64,000 nt of DNA from Marininema halotolerans (GTDB lineage Bacteria; Bacillota; Bacilli; Thermoactinomycetales; DSM-45169): assembly GCF_900116235.1 (NCBI RefSeq), contig NZ_FPAA01000002.1:393889-457888 (forward strand). The letters are read 5' to 3'. The notes under the pieces were generated by a model. That model made no database searches, was not told where the DNA came from, and saw nothing but the letters and a program-made list of their open reading frames with translations. Shown here in pieces: positions 17,946 to 25,985 of this stretch. The position numbers and the translations under genes were made by a program. Position 1 is the stretch's first letter. The number at the start of each line of letters is the position of its first letter.

Positions 17946-18836
17946 TTATATCATTGACAGACCGACACATTCTTTATGAAACGTGAGAATGGCTGCACTT
18001 AACTCCTGATCATGATCAAACATCATCGCATGAGTTGTACCTGGAATCACTTCGATTTTACTCGAAGAAAGAACGGGCTGTATCTTCTCTTTAATGAAAG
18101 AGAGTTTCCCATCCAGACCCCCTTCTTCTGCTGCTGGGAGAAATAGAACGGGGCATGATATTTCTTCATACCAATCTTCCAACCGAATATCAAATTGATG
18201 ACCTTTTATCTGTAACCAAGAAGCAATGGATGGTTTCCGAACATAGGTGCCGTCGCTTTGCAAGGCCAGATCGATCCCTTTCAAAGAATTCTCTTTGATC
18301 GAATTCCAGGGAAGCCATTCCCTTTTCAAGGTAGCAATAAAGGCTTCTTTGCTAGGGTAGGTATTCACCTCTGCCCCCTTTGCTAATCCTTCCATAAACT
18401 CTTCCTTTGACTCGGTATATTTTCCTCCAGGTCCAGCGTCATTTTGCATGGCACCCTCCGAATTAACCAGGGAGAGGGTTCGCTCAGGAAAACGAGCGGC
18501 AAATGCGGTTGCTACCGAACATCCAAAGGAGCTTCCTACAAGGTGAGCTGCGTCAATCTTCAGATGATCCAAAGCCAATACGATATCCTCTGCCAAAGTA
18601 GCAAAGTCGTACCCCTTACCCGGATCCTCTGATTTTCCGTGCCCCCGTAAATTTAAGGTGACCACTCGATAGGCGTTTGTAAACGAGGGAATCACCCCAT
18701 TCCAGATCGCTTCATTTCCGCCCATGTAATGAAGGAAAAGAATCGGTTCCCCTTGATCACTGTGGATTGTTCCATGGATCAGTGTGTGATCCTGAGTTCG
18801 ATAGCAAAAAGGTTTCTCCACTTCATCCAACTCCAT
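17946..18836 (-). CDS. Alpha/beta hydrolase (copy 1 of tandem pair)
   Basis: Up to 296 aa. Seen: HYMGGNEAIW oxyanion region, NLRGHGKSEDPG, nucleophile elbow GSSFG, and a late PGTTHAMMFDH with the catalytic His. The ATG at 18836 lacks an SD, whereas GGAGTTGGATGAA precedes an in-frame GTG at 18821, and the paralogue has the same layout with ATG; the true start is probably 18821. The family covers esterases, C-C hydrolases and haloperoxidase-like enzymes; substrate unknown. Nearly identical to its neighbour over the first 110 codons or so, then diverging. Confidence 0.85.
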   Translation of the reverse strand: MELDEVEKPFCYRTQDHTLIHGTIHSDQGEPILFLHYMGGNEAIWNGVIPSFTNAYRVVTLNLRGHGKSEDPGKGYDFATLAEDIVLALDHLKIDAAHLVGSSFGCSVATAFAARFPERTLSLVNSEGAMQNDAGPGGKYTESKEEFMEGLAKGAEVNTYPSKEAFIATLKREWLPWNSIKENSLKGIDLALQSDGTYVRKPSIASWLQIKGHQFDIRLEDWYEEISCPVLFLPAAEEGGLDGKLSFIKEKIQPVLSSSKIEVIPGTTHAMMFDHDQELSAAILTFHKECVGLSMI

Positions 18837-18845
18837 TGATAATAT

Positions 18846-19721
18846 TTATTTTTTTACTGATCTATTGGCGACATCTTTATGAAAAGAATAAATGGCATGA
18901 CTCATCTCTTCAAAATGATCAAACATCATCGCATGGGTTGTACCTGGTATGACTGTGATTTGGCTACGGGTAAGAATTGGCTCCAGCTTGTCTTTAATGA
19001 ATGTCAACTTTCCCTCAAGCCCTTCTTCTTTCTCTGCAGGTAGAAAAAGCACAGGACATTGAACCTGGCTATACCATTTCTCCAAGCGAATATCAAAGAG
19101 AGATTCGAGTAGTTTCATCGAAGAATTCCAGGAGGGTTTCGTTGTAAAACTACCATCTTCTCCTTGTGTTAGCTCAAGTCCATCTAATGATTTCTCCTTC
19201 AACTCACTCCAGGGTTGCCACATCGTCCTTAAATACTCAATATATGCTGCTTTGGAGGGGTAAATCGTCTCACTCCTCCTTCGTATTTTCGCCATTCGCT
19301 CTTCCTTGGACTCTGTAAACTTCCCACCTGGGCCCCTATCATTTTGTAGGGCTCCTTCCGAATTAGCAAGGGAGAGGACACGCTTAGGATAACGGGCGGC
19401 GAAGGACGTCGCAACATACGCTCCTAACGAGCTACCCACAAGGTGAGCAGCAGGAACCTCAAGGTGATCCAGGGCCATAGCCACATCATCCGCTAGGGTT
19501 GCAAAGTCGTACCCCTTACCCGGATCCTCTGATTTTCCATGCCCCCGTAAATTTAAGGTGATCACACGATAGGCGTTTGTAAACGAGGGAATCACCCCAC
19601 TCCAAATCGCTTCATTTCCGCCCATGTAATGAAGGAAAATAATCGGTTCTCCTTGTTCACTGTGGATTGTTCCATGGATCAGTGTGTGATCCTGTGTTCG
19701 ATAGCAAAAAGGTTTTTCCAT
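18846..19721 (-). CDS. Alpha/beta hydrolase (copy 2 of tandem pair)
   Basis: 291 aa from the ATG at 19721, supported by GGAG 9 nt upstream; a TTG at 19736 is the alternative. Elbow GSSLG, Asp/His region PGTTHAMMFDH, same fold and length as the downstream copy. First gene of a two-gene unit (24 nt to the alternative GTG start of copy 1) ending at the terminator at 17869. A link to the RiPP locus (for example processing or immunity) is possible only by proximity; separate promoters and the terminator argue against one transcript. Confidence 0.85.
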   Translation of the reverse strand: MEKPFCYRTQDHTLIHGTIHSEQGEPIIFLHYMGGNEAIWSGVIPSFTNAYRVITLNLRGHGKSEDPGKGYDFATLADDVAMALDHLEVPAAHLVGSSLGAYVATSFAARYPKRVLSLANSEGALQNDRGPGGKFTESKEERMAKIRRRSETIYPSKAAYIEYLRTMWQPWSELKEKSLDGLELTQGEDGSFTTKPSWNSSMKLLESLFDIRLEKWYSQVQCPVLFLPAEKEEGLEGKLTFIKDKLEPILTRSQITVIPGTTHAMMFDHFEEMSHAIYSFHKDVANRSVKK

Positions 19722-19736
19722 TTCATCCAACTCCAA

Positions 19737-20237
19737 TTGAAATTGTTAAGTTATCCGCTTCCTATAGCCAGTTCATCTTCTTCAATGCAGCAAATACGGT
19801 GGGACACGTTGCAGGTGTCAGCCTTTTTTCTGTGTTATCGGTATGTTTATTCCATTCCATCAGAGAGCCCGTATAGGGCAAAAAACTCCATGATCATTTC
19901 ATAATCCATTCGATATATTAATGGTAAAAAATCATAAAATAAATTTTTTATATATACAATATATAACGAAAAACAGCAAAGTATCAACCATTAAATTGAG
20001 TTAATTAAAAGATAGTTACCCAGGCAGTTGATTATTCATAAATTAGTGGATAAAGGAGATATGGGCGTACTCACCAATTATGCATAGAATCCGATTATCG
20101 ATTCGACTAAATCGGATCCCCTAGGGGATTTTCTTATGGCTGTGAGTAAAACAAACTTCTTAAGGAGAGTCGCTGGAGGACCATTAAGGACAGTTGGAAT
20201 CACAGTTATTTGATCGTCTTGAAAAGACCCGTATTAT
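19737..20237. other. Intergenic region upstream of the hydrolase pair
   Basis: AT-rich around 19920-20010 and presumably holding the hydrolase promoter on the minus strand. A 25-codon plus-strand frame at 20136-20213 has an AGGGG upstream but no recognisable content. No gene called. Confidence 0.35.
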
Positions 20238-20240
20238 ACA

Positions 20241-20279
20241 ACAACAGGCCAGAGACGATCGAAGTCTCTGACCTGTTGT
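20241..20279 (-). terminator. Terminator hairpin after pepV
   Basis: 16-bp inverted repeat with one mismatch (ACAACAGGCCAGAGAC against its complement), 7-nt loop, 15 nt past the pepV stop. Confidence 0.65.
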
Positions 20280-20294
20280 CACTTTTACTTTGTT

Positions 20295-21707
20295 TTATTT
20301 CGCCAATTCGTAAATCGCTTGAGCATAAAGGGCTGTCGCTTTCACCAAATCATCTACCACGATATATTCATTCCGTTGATGTGCCGTCTCCTCGCGACCT
20401 GGGAAAAGTGGGCCGAAAACTACACCGGTTTCAAGGGCACGGGCATAGGTCGCTCCCCCAATCGCCATGGTTTCTCCCTTCTCCCCCGTCTGTTCTTCAT
20501 AGACGCGAGAGAGTGTACGAACGAGCTGATGATCCTCATCCACGAAGTGCCCTTTCTTATGATCAACCACTTCCACAGTAAATCCAAAGGATTCGGCCTC
20601 CGTCTCCATCTGCTGTCGGATGGCTGTTAGTTCCCCCGAAATCGGATAGCGGATATTTAATCCGACACCCTGTTCACCACCGATTTGATAACGGAAGATC
20701 CCCCCGTTTACTGTCAAAGGACCGACCCGATCATCACTTTGAGCCAGGTTCAGTTTCTCGCCTTTAAAGCTGCCACACAATTTTTCTGCAATAAAACGGA
20801 TATATTGGCTACCTGTTGTATCTAACGAAATGGAGCTAAGAAATTCAGCCAGACGCAGTGCTGCATTGAGCCCTCCCTCAGGCTCGGATCCATGATGGGC
20901 TTTTCCTTCTAGGACGAGGGTAAGATGATCATTGGACTCCTCGGCATACCCCTGAATCCGGTTGGACAATAAGAAATCTTGATACTTCTCCTTCAGTTCA
21001 AAAACATCCCCATCCCCTTGCAGTTGTGCCTGTGCTAAATCAGGCACCATGTTAAAACGTTGACCTGCTTCAAAGGATTCGAGTAGCCATCCGTCAGCTG
21101 GAGCTTCATTGGTATCCACTTTTCCTGTCAAGGTAAAATCGATCATGCCTTTTTCTGCAGTGATAATGGGAAAATCCGCATCAGGTGTAAAGCCCATATC
21201 CGGCATTTTCTCTCGTTCAAAGTAATAATCCATATCTCGCCAATGGGATTCCTCATCGGTTCCCAGAATAAGACGCACTCGTTTGCTTAACGGAAGATCC
21301 AATTCTTTAACCATCTGCATTGCAACAAAGGCGGCCATAGCTGCCCCTTTATCATCCTGGGCACCTCGTGCAAAAAAATTGCCCTCTCGTATCTCTGGCT
21401 CAAAGGGGGGAGATATCCATCCATCCCCAGTGGGAACTACATCCAAATGAGCCAGTACTCCTACGAGTTCCTCGCCTTTACCCATTTCAATGTGACCGGC
21501 ATATCCATCAATATTCTTTGTAGTAAATCCTGCTGCTTCCCCTAGCTTCAACATATAGGATAAAGCCTCTGCGATTTTTTCTCCGAAGGGAGCTCCTGGG
21601 TTAGCAGTCGATTCATCCAATACACTTTCGATCGAACATAACTTCGTTAATTGTTGAAGCAGCAATTCCCGTCTCTTTTCCGTCTCTTGTAGCCAATTAA
21701 TTGCCAT
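20295..21707 (-). CDS. pepV: Dipeptidase PepV (M20 family)
   Basis: 470 aa, the usual length of PepV. Zinc-ligand motifs: LVGVLAHLDVVPTGDGW, FFARGAQDDKGAA, ILGTDEESHWRDMDYY, and TPDADFPIITAEKG. This intracellular dizinc exopeptidase cleaves dipeptides with a free N-terminus, including beta-Ala-Xaa, and feeds peptide-derived amino acids to the cell. SD GGAGG precedes the ATG. It is followed by a hairpin terminator. The IMPase-family gene lies 24 nt upstream on the same strand, so the two are probably cotranscribed. Confidence 0.93.
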   Translation of the reverse strand: MAINWLQETEKRRELLLQQLTKLCSIESVLDESTANPGAPFGEKIAEALSYMLKLGEAAGFTTKNIDGYAGHIEMGKGEELVGVLAHLDVVPTGDGWISPPFEPEIREGNFFARGAQDDKGAAMAAFVAMQMVKELDLPLSKRVRLILGTDEESHWRDMDYYFEREKMPDMGFTPDADFPIITAEKGMIDFTLTGKVDTNEAPADGWLLESFEAGQRFNMVPDLAQAQLQGDGDVFELKEKYQDFLLSNRIQGYAEESNDHLTLVLEGKAHHGSEPEGGLNAALRLAEFLSSISLDTTGSQYIRFIAEKLCGSFKGEKLNLAQSDDRVGPLTVNGGIFRYQIGGEQGVGLNIRYPISGELTAIRQQMETEAESFGFTVEVVDHKKGHFVDEDHQLVRTLSRVYEEQTGEKGETMAIGGATYARALETGVVFGPLFPGREETAHQRNEYIVVDDLVKATALYAQAIYELAK

Positions 21708-21731
21708 CTTTACGTCCTCCTATGTACCCTG

Positions 21732-22556
21732 TTAAAAACCAGTGGCACCTGCTTCTGCAAGGGCTTGTTTCACTGCAACATGAACCGATCCATTCGTTGC
21801 TAGGATATGTCGCACTCCAATTTCATAGGGGTTACCGATCGTATCAGTAACCATCCCGCCTGCTTCAGTGATTAAGATCGCTCCTGCGGCTAAATCCCAT
21901 GCATTTAAGTCTAACTCCCAATAACCTGTAAGACGACCCGCCGCAACATAGGCAAGATGTAGTGCTGCTGAACCTCCAGCACGAATATTTCGGACGTGGG
22001 GAGAAAGCCTTAAAATACCGTCTGTATTCACTTGTCTCATGCCAGCGGGATCGCCTGAAGGAAAACCTGAGGCCAATAAACTTTCAGCCAGCGTCCTCTC
22101 ACTCGATACCTGAATGGGTTCCCCATTTAGCCATGCGCCTTTCCCCTTCTCTGCGGTGAACAGTTCATCTTTTATCGGATCATAGATGACCCCCAAAACA
22201 ACTTCTTGCTTGACCGCATAGGCGATAGAAACGCAAAAGAAGGGAAAACCATGGATGAAGTTAGTCGTTCCATCAATGGGATCAACAATCCATAGATGTT
22301 CATGAACACGATGATTTGTTAACGCTTCTTTGGCAGCAACCACCCCTGCATCTACACCTTCTTCTCCTAGGATCACATGATCGGGATGATGAGAGGTAAT
22401 GAACCTGCGAATGATTTTCTCCGCTTCCTTATCAACTTCGGTCACAAGATCCGAGGCAGAAGACTTCACATCAATTTGTTTGGAAACGAATGCTTTTTCG
22501 CGAATCAGCGCTCCTGCTTGACGAGCCGCATCAATGGCCGTCTGTAATTCCTTCAA
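21732..22556 (-). CDS. Inositol monophosphatase family protein
   Basis: 274 aa. Mg-site motifs: GEEG near residue 65, WIVDPIDGTTNFIHGFPFF, and LNAWDLAAGAILITEAGG. Family members hydrolyse inositol-1-phosphate, NADP(H), fructose-1,6-bisphosphate or PAP; substrate not decidable here. TTG start at 22556 chosen because GGAGG lies 8 nt upstream. Divergent from the phospholipase C-like gene. Confidence 0.9.
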   Translation of the reverse strand: MKELQTAIDAARQAGALIREKAFVSKQIDVKSSASDLVTEVDKEAEKIIRRFITSHHPDHVILGEEGVDAGVVAAKEALTNHRVHEHLWIVDPIDGTTNFIHGFPFFCVSIAYAVKQEVVLGVIYDPIKDELFTAEKGKGAWLNGEPIQVSSERTLAESLLASGFPSGDPAGMRQVNTDGILRLSPHVRNIRAGGSAALHLAYVAAGRLTGYWELDLNAWDLAAGAILITEAGGMVTDTIGNPYEIGVRHILATNGSVHVAVKQALAEAGATGF

Positions 22557-22702
22557 TCTGTATCCCTCCGTGCTATGATAGGATTATCCATCTTACTATA
22601 CCATGGGTAACCGCAACTCCCAATCGATTCACTAAAAAAGGAGTTAGGGCCCCTCCCTATCGAAATCGAAAACAGCCCCTTGATGGAAGAAAGGAGACCT
22701 TC

Positions 22703-23608
22703 ATGCCAAACGTCTGGAGTCATATTATTTTTGGTCATGCTGCGTTAAAACGGGCAGACCTTCCCATCCCTAGCGACCCTCGTACTTTTCAATTAGGTTG
22801 TCAGGGGCCTGACTTTCTCTTATACCATAATTTTTGGCCATGGAAATTTGGAAACGATGTGGTTGAACTAGGAAATGAGATCCACAAACGTCAATGTGGC
22901 CCTTTTCTTGTCGACTTGATTCAAGCAGCCGGTAATCAACCTGAACTTGAGGAGTATGTTGCCGGATTTTTAACACATCATATGCTTGATCGACATACCC
23001 ACCCCTATATTGTCTATCGTTCCGGGGAAGGAAAACATAAACATCAGCAGTTAGAGGTATTTATTGATACCCTTCTCGCTGAGCGGCTAGGAAATATTCG
23101 CACCTGGAAAACACCGGTGGTGCCACGTATTGATATCGGTTCAAAATTACCATCATCCTGGGTAAACACCATGCACAACATAGCTCGCATTCACTTCCCA
23201 AAAGAAACGGCACGTGTGCGACCTGAGGATTGGAGTCAAGCCTATGATGACATGAAAAAAGCCCTCAGGTTCTTTTACGATCCCTGGGGAATTAAATTGG
23301 TACTTACTTTTGGGTATATCTATCCTTTTCGCTATCGTCCCCTTCGTGATGGTGTAGATTACCTCAACGAACAAGAACGAGAATGGCTTCATCCGGCTGT
23401 TCCAACAGAACGTCATCGAGAAAGGTTTATGACTTTATGGGAAAATGCCTTGGCTGAAACGGCCACCCTCTTGCGGCTCATTCATTTATATTGGAAGAGT
23501 GATACATCCATCGAGGAAGTATCTGAAAAGCTTGGCGATATTTCCTATGATATAGGAAAACCGGTATCCTTAGGGTTAGAAGCGCAAGTAGAAGACCCCA
23601 TCGTGTAA
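22703..23608 (+). CDS. Zinc-dependent phospholipase C family protein
   Basis: 301 aa from the ATG at 22703, which has AAGGAG 6 nt upstream; a longer frame runs upstream without support. Seen: NVWSHIIFGHAAL, LGCQGPDFLLYHNFW, and the metal-binding FLTHHMLDRHTHPYI. These match the cytosolic zinc-dependent phospholipase C-like proteins common in Bacillales. No signal peptide, so a housekeeping phosphohydrolase role is more likely than a secreted toxin. Confidence 0.85.
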   Translation: MPNVWSHIIFGHAALKRADLPIPSDPRTFQLGCQGPDFLLYHNFWPWKFGNDVVELGNEIHKRQCGPFLVDLIQAAGNQPELEEYVAGFLTHHMLDRHTHPYIVYRSGEGKHKHQQLEVFIDTLLAERLGNIRTWKTPVVPRIDIGSKLPSSWVNTMHNIARIHFPKETARVRPEDWSQAYDDMKKALRFFYDPWGIKLVLTFGYIYPFRYRPLRDGVDYLNEQEREWLHPAVPTERHRERFMTLWENALAETATLLRLIHLYWKSDTSIEEVSEKLGDISYDIGKPVSLGLEAQVEDPIV

Positions 23609-23616
23609 TAAAGTGG

Positions 23617-23850
23617 TTAGTCCTCAAAACCAGAAGGACCTTGGGTGTTGTTTCGGTTGAGCTCATAATCAATATTGCGGCTGCCATCGCCAACCACTGT
23701 TGAACCACCGACACCATTTGCACTACTGGCAGCACCTACATTAATTCCATTTCCTAACGATACCATCCCTCCTGTAATACTGTTGATTTTAAAGTTAGTA
23801 ATATTATTATACACCGTACTATTGTTGATGGAGTAATTTGGAATCGACAT
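23617..23850 (-). CDS. Spore germination protein, GerPA/GerPF-like
   Basis: 77 aa. The core FKINSITGGMVSLGNGINVG with a Ser/Gly/Asn-rich tail (ASSANGVGGSTVVGDGS) resembles the GerPA/GerPF family of coat-associated proteins that help germinants cross the coat. Single gene, not in a gerP operon. SD weak. Convergent with the phospholipase-like gene (8 nt apart). Confidence 0.65.
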   Translation of the reverse strand: MSIPNYSINNSTVYNNITNFKINSITGGMVSLGNGINVGAASSANGVGGSTVVGDGSRNIDYELNRNNTQGPSGFED

Positions 23851-24058
23851 TCTCCAACCATCCCTTTGTAGTCACTTGATTCATAGTATGTCAGCATAGG
23901 ACAGCCCGTTCGCCTGTTCAACATCGTGTTGTTAGAATCAACCACCTGTCTAAAATTTGGATGGACAAGAGAAAATTCCACAGACACCATTTGGTTATGT
24001 GTGTGTCTTTGTGGATGTTGCAAAAAGTGATCGATTCCCTAGAACAAAATTTAATATG

Positions 24059-24091
24059 AAAAAAGAGCACGCTTAAAGCGTGCTCTTTTTT
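24059..24091. terminator. Bidirectional terminator
   Basis: Perfect inverted repeat AAAAAAGAGCACGC / GCGTGCTCTTTTTT with a 5-nt loop. It ends the phosphate transporter operon on the minus strand. Confidence 0.88.
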
Positions 24092-24105
24092 CATAGATGC
24101 TTGTC

Positions 24106-25098
24106 CTACTCTAATACCTTTAATACTTGATAAAACAACCAGGCCATGATGGCTGTCCCTGGAAGTGTAAAGATCCATGCGTACAAAATTTTTCCTGCAA
24201 TTCCCCAGCGTACACTTTTTACCCGTTCCGCTGTACCAACACCAAGGATCGAACCCGTCATCGTCTGAGTTGTACTTACCGGAATCCCAATTTTCGCGAT
24301 CGTGGTAAGCAATAGAGCGGCGGCTGTTTCAGCAGCAAAGCCATGGGGCGTGTCCAAATGCGCCAATCGCATCCCCATAGTGCGGATAATCCGCCATCCT
24401 CCAACCGCTGTTCCCAAACCCATCGTAACCCCTGCTGCAATCATTACCCAGACGGGTACATTGACCGAATCCAAGTATCCCCCAGCGACCAATGATAGCG
24501 TAATAATTCCCATCGCCTTTTGAGCATCATTAGTACCATGACTAAAAGCCATTAACGATGAGGAAAGAATTTGCAAAGGGCGGAAAATCCGTTTTACTTT
24601 GGATGGATTGGAGTTCCCAAACAACGCCCGAATACATTTCATGATTATAAAGGCAAGCAGTCCCCCAATGAGTGGGGATAGTAAGAGTGCTACTAAAATT
24701 TCAAGCAGACCCCCTACTTTTAAGACAGCAAAACCTTTAAAAGCTACAGCCGAACCGACCAACGCACCAATTAGTCCATGAGAGGAACTTACCGGCATCC
24801 CAATTCGCGCCATAATTAAATTCCATATTATCGCTGCCAACAGGGCAGCAAGAACGACCAACTGGGTGATCACCTGAGCGTCGACGATTTTGGTACCGAT
24901 CGCTTTTGCTACTGCAGTTGAAAAGAAAGCACCTGCAATGTTTAAAACCCCTGCCATAAGTAGCGCTTTTGTTGGTGTGAGTGTCCGTGTACCAATTACA
25001 GTAGCGATTGCATTGGCTGAGTCATTCATCCCGTTTGTAAAATCAAATACCAGGGCAAAAACGACAACCAATATAATTAAAACTAACGGGTCAAGCAT
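24106..25098 (-). CDS. pit: Inorganic phosphate transporter, PiT family
   Basis: 330 aa, around ten membrane segments. Both PiT signature repeats are visible: FDFTNGMNDSANAIATVIGTR near residue 20 and AFSHGTNDAQKAMG near 190. A low-affinity phosphate (metal-phosphate) symporter in the cytoplasmic membrane. Its start overlaps the end of the DUF47 gene by 8 bp, the usual two-gene arrangement. Confidence 0.94.
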   Translation of the reverse strand: MLDPLVLIILVVVFALVFDFTNGMNDSANAIATVIGTRTLTPTKALLMAGVLNIAGAFFSTAVAKAIGTKIVDAQVITQLVVLAALLAAIIWNLIMARIGMPVSSSHGLIGALVGSAVAFKGFAVLKVGGLLEILVALLLSPLIGGLLAFIIMKCIRALFGNSNPSKVKRIFRPLQILSSSLMAFSHGTNDAQKAMGIITLSLVAGGYLDSVNVPVWVMIAAGVTMGLGTAVGGWRIIRTMGMRLAHLDTPHGFAAETAAALLLTTIAKIGIPVSTTQTMTGSILGVGTAERVKSVRWGIAGKILYAWIFTLPGTAIMAWLFYQVLKVLE

Positions 25099-25711
25099 AC
25101 TTCATAACCACGCTTTCCAGAACATCAGCCAAATCCTCTGCGCTATCTGTCACACCTTCCAGCTTTTCATAAAGCTCTTTCATCTTGATCAATTCAAAGG
25201 GGTCTTTTTGTTCATCAAATAGCGAACCCACCGATTGACGCATCAGACGATCCGCTTGATTTTCTAACAGGTTAATTTCGACCACAAGATTTTGTATCGT
25301 TGCGAAGTCCCGTTTTTGTAGTGCAATAAAAGCTTCCTGCAAGTGTTCTGCAACCTTCTCGAGCAGTTCCCCAAATTGCAATAAATAAGGGGTCGTTTTT
25401 TCGACATTGTAATATACAAATCGGGAAGCACAGGCCTCCACCCCATCAAGAATATCATCCAGCTTTACAGCCAGCTCTTTGATATCCTCACGGTCCATCG
25501 GGGTTACAAAGGTAGAATTCAACTCACGAATGAGCAGATGTGTAAACTCGTCCCCTTTGTTCTCTAAGTCCTTCAACTTCTCGGCATAGTCTTCTTTGTG
25601 TTGCAAAGTCTCCACGTTCTGACGGAAAAGTTGCATCGCTTCAACGATATTGCTAGCTGCCTCCACCAATGTATGGTAGAACACCGAATCCTTGGAACGA
25701 TTAAAGATCAA
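25091..25711 (-). CDS. DUF47/PhoU-like PiT accessory protein
   Basis: 206 aa, all-helical: FNRSKDSVFYHTLVEAASNIVEAM at the start, LKDLENKGDEFTHLLIRELNSTFVTPMDREDI in the middle, typical of YkaA/DUF47 proteins. It is thought to regulate the adjacent Pit transporter. TTG start after a GGGGGG stretch. First gene of the operon. Confidence 0.9.
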   Translation of the reverse strand: MIFNRSKDSVFYHTLVEAASNIVEAMQLFRQNVETLQHKEDYAEKLKDLENKGDEFTHLLIRELNSTFVTPMDREDIKELAVKLDDILDGVEACASRFVYYNVEKTTPYLLQFGELLEKVAEHLQEAFIALQKRDFATIQNLVVEINLLENQADRLMRQSVGSLFDEQKDPFELIKMKELYEKLEGVTDSAEDLADVLESVVMKYA

Positions 25712-25875
25712 GACTGAACCCCCCTAATATCATGCGGTTTTTCATATTAAATTGAATCTCTCTCTACCGCAAATAATCAATCCTACCTAATAATAATCCT
25801 TTTGAAATAGAAAGCAAAGACTGTTTCGCGTTTTCATGCCGGATTCATTTGGAAATTTAATCGTGAAATAAAAAA

Positions 25876-25897
25876 GCGGGAAGCCATGGCTTCCCGC
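25876..25897 (-). terminator. Terminator after the MMPL gene
   Basis: Perfect 22-bp palindrome GCGGGAAGCCATGGCTTCCCGC, followed on the minus strand by CTTTTTTAT. Confidence 0.8.
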
Positions 25898-25985
25898 CCT
25901 TCCATGGTTGTCATCCTTAACAGGTAGTCTACCCACTCGATACCAAAGGATGCAACCATTCTTTCTATTCTTGAACATGACTCCA

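Noticed and set aside
14744..19721. One operon joining hydrolases, peptide, adenylase and exporter
   Set aside because: A strong terminator at 17869-17918 and a separate promoter at 17554-17582 divide it into two units.
20136..20213. 25-codon frame with AGGGG upstream, considered as another small peptide
   Set aside because: No modifying enzyme adjacent on the same strand, and the SD is weak compared with the peptide at 17460.
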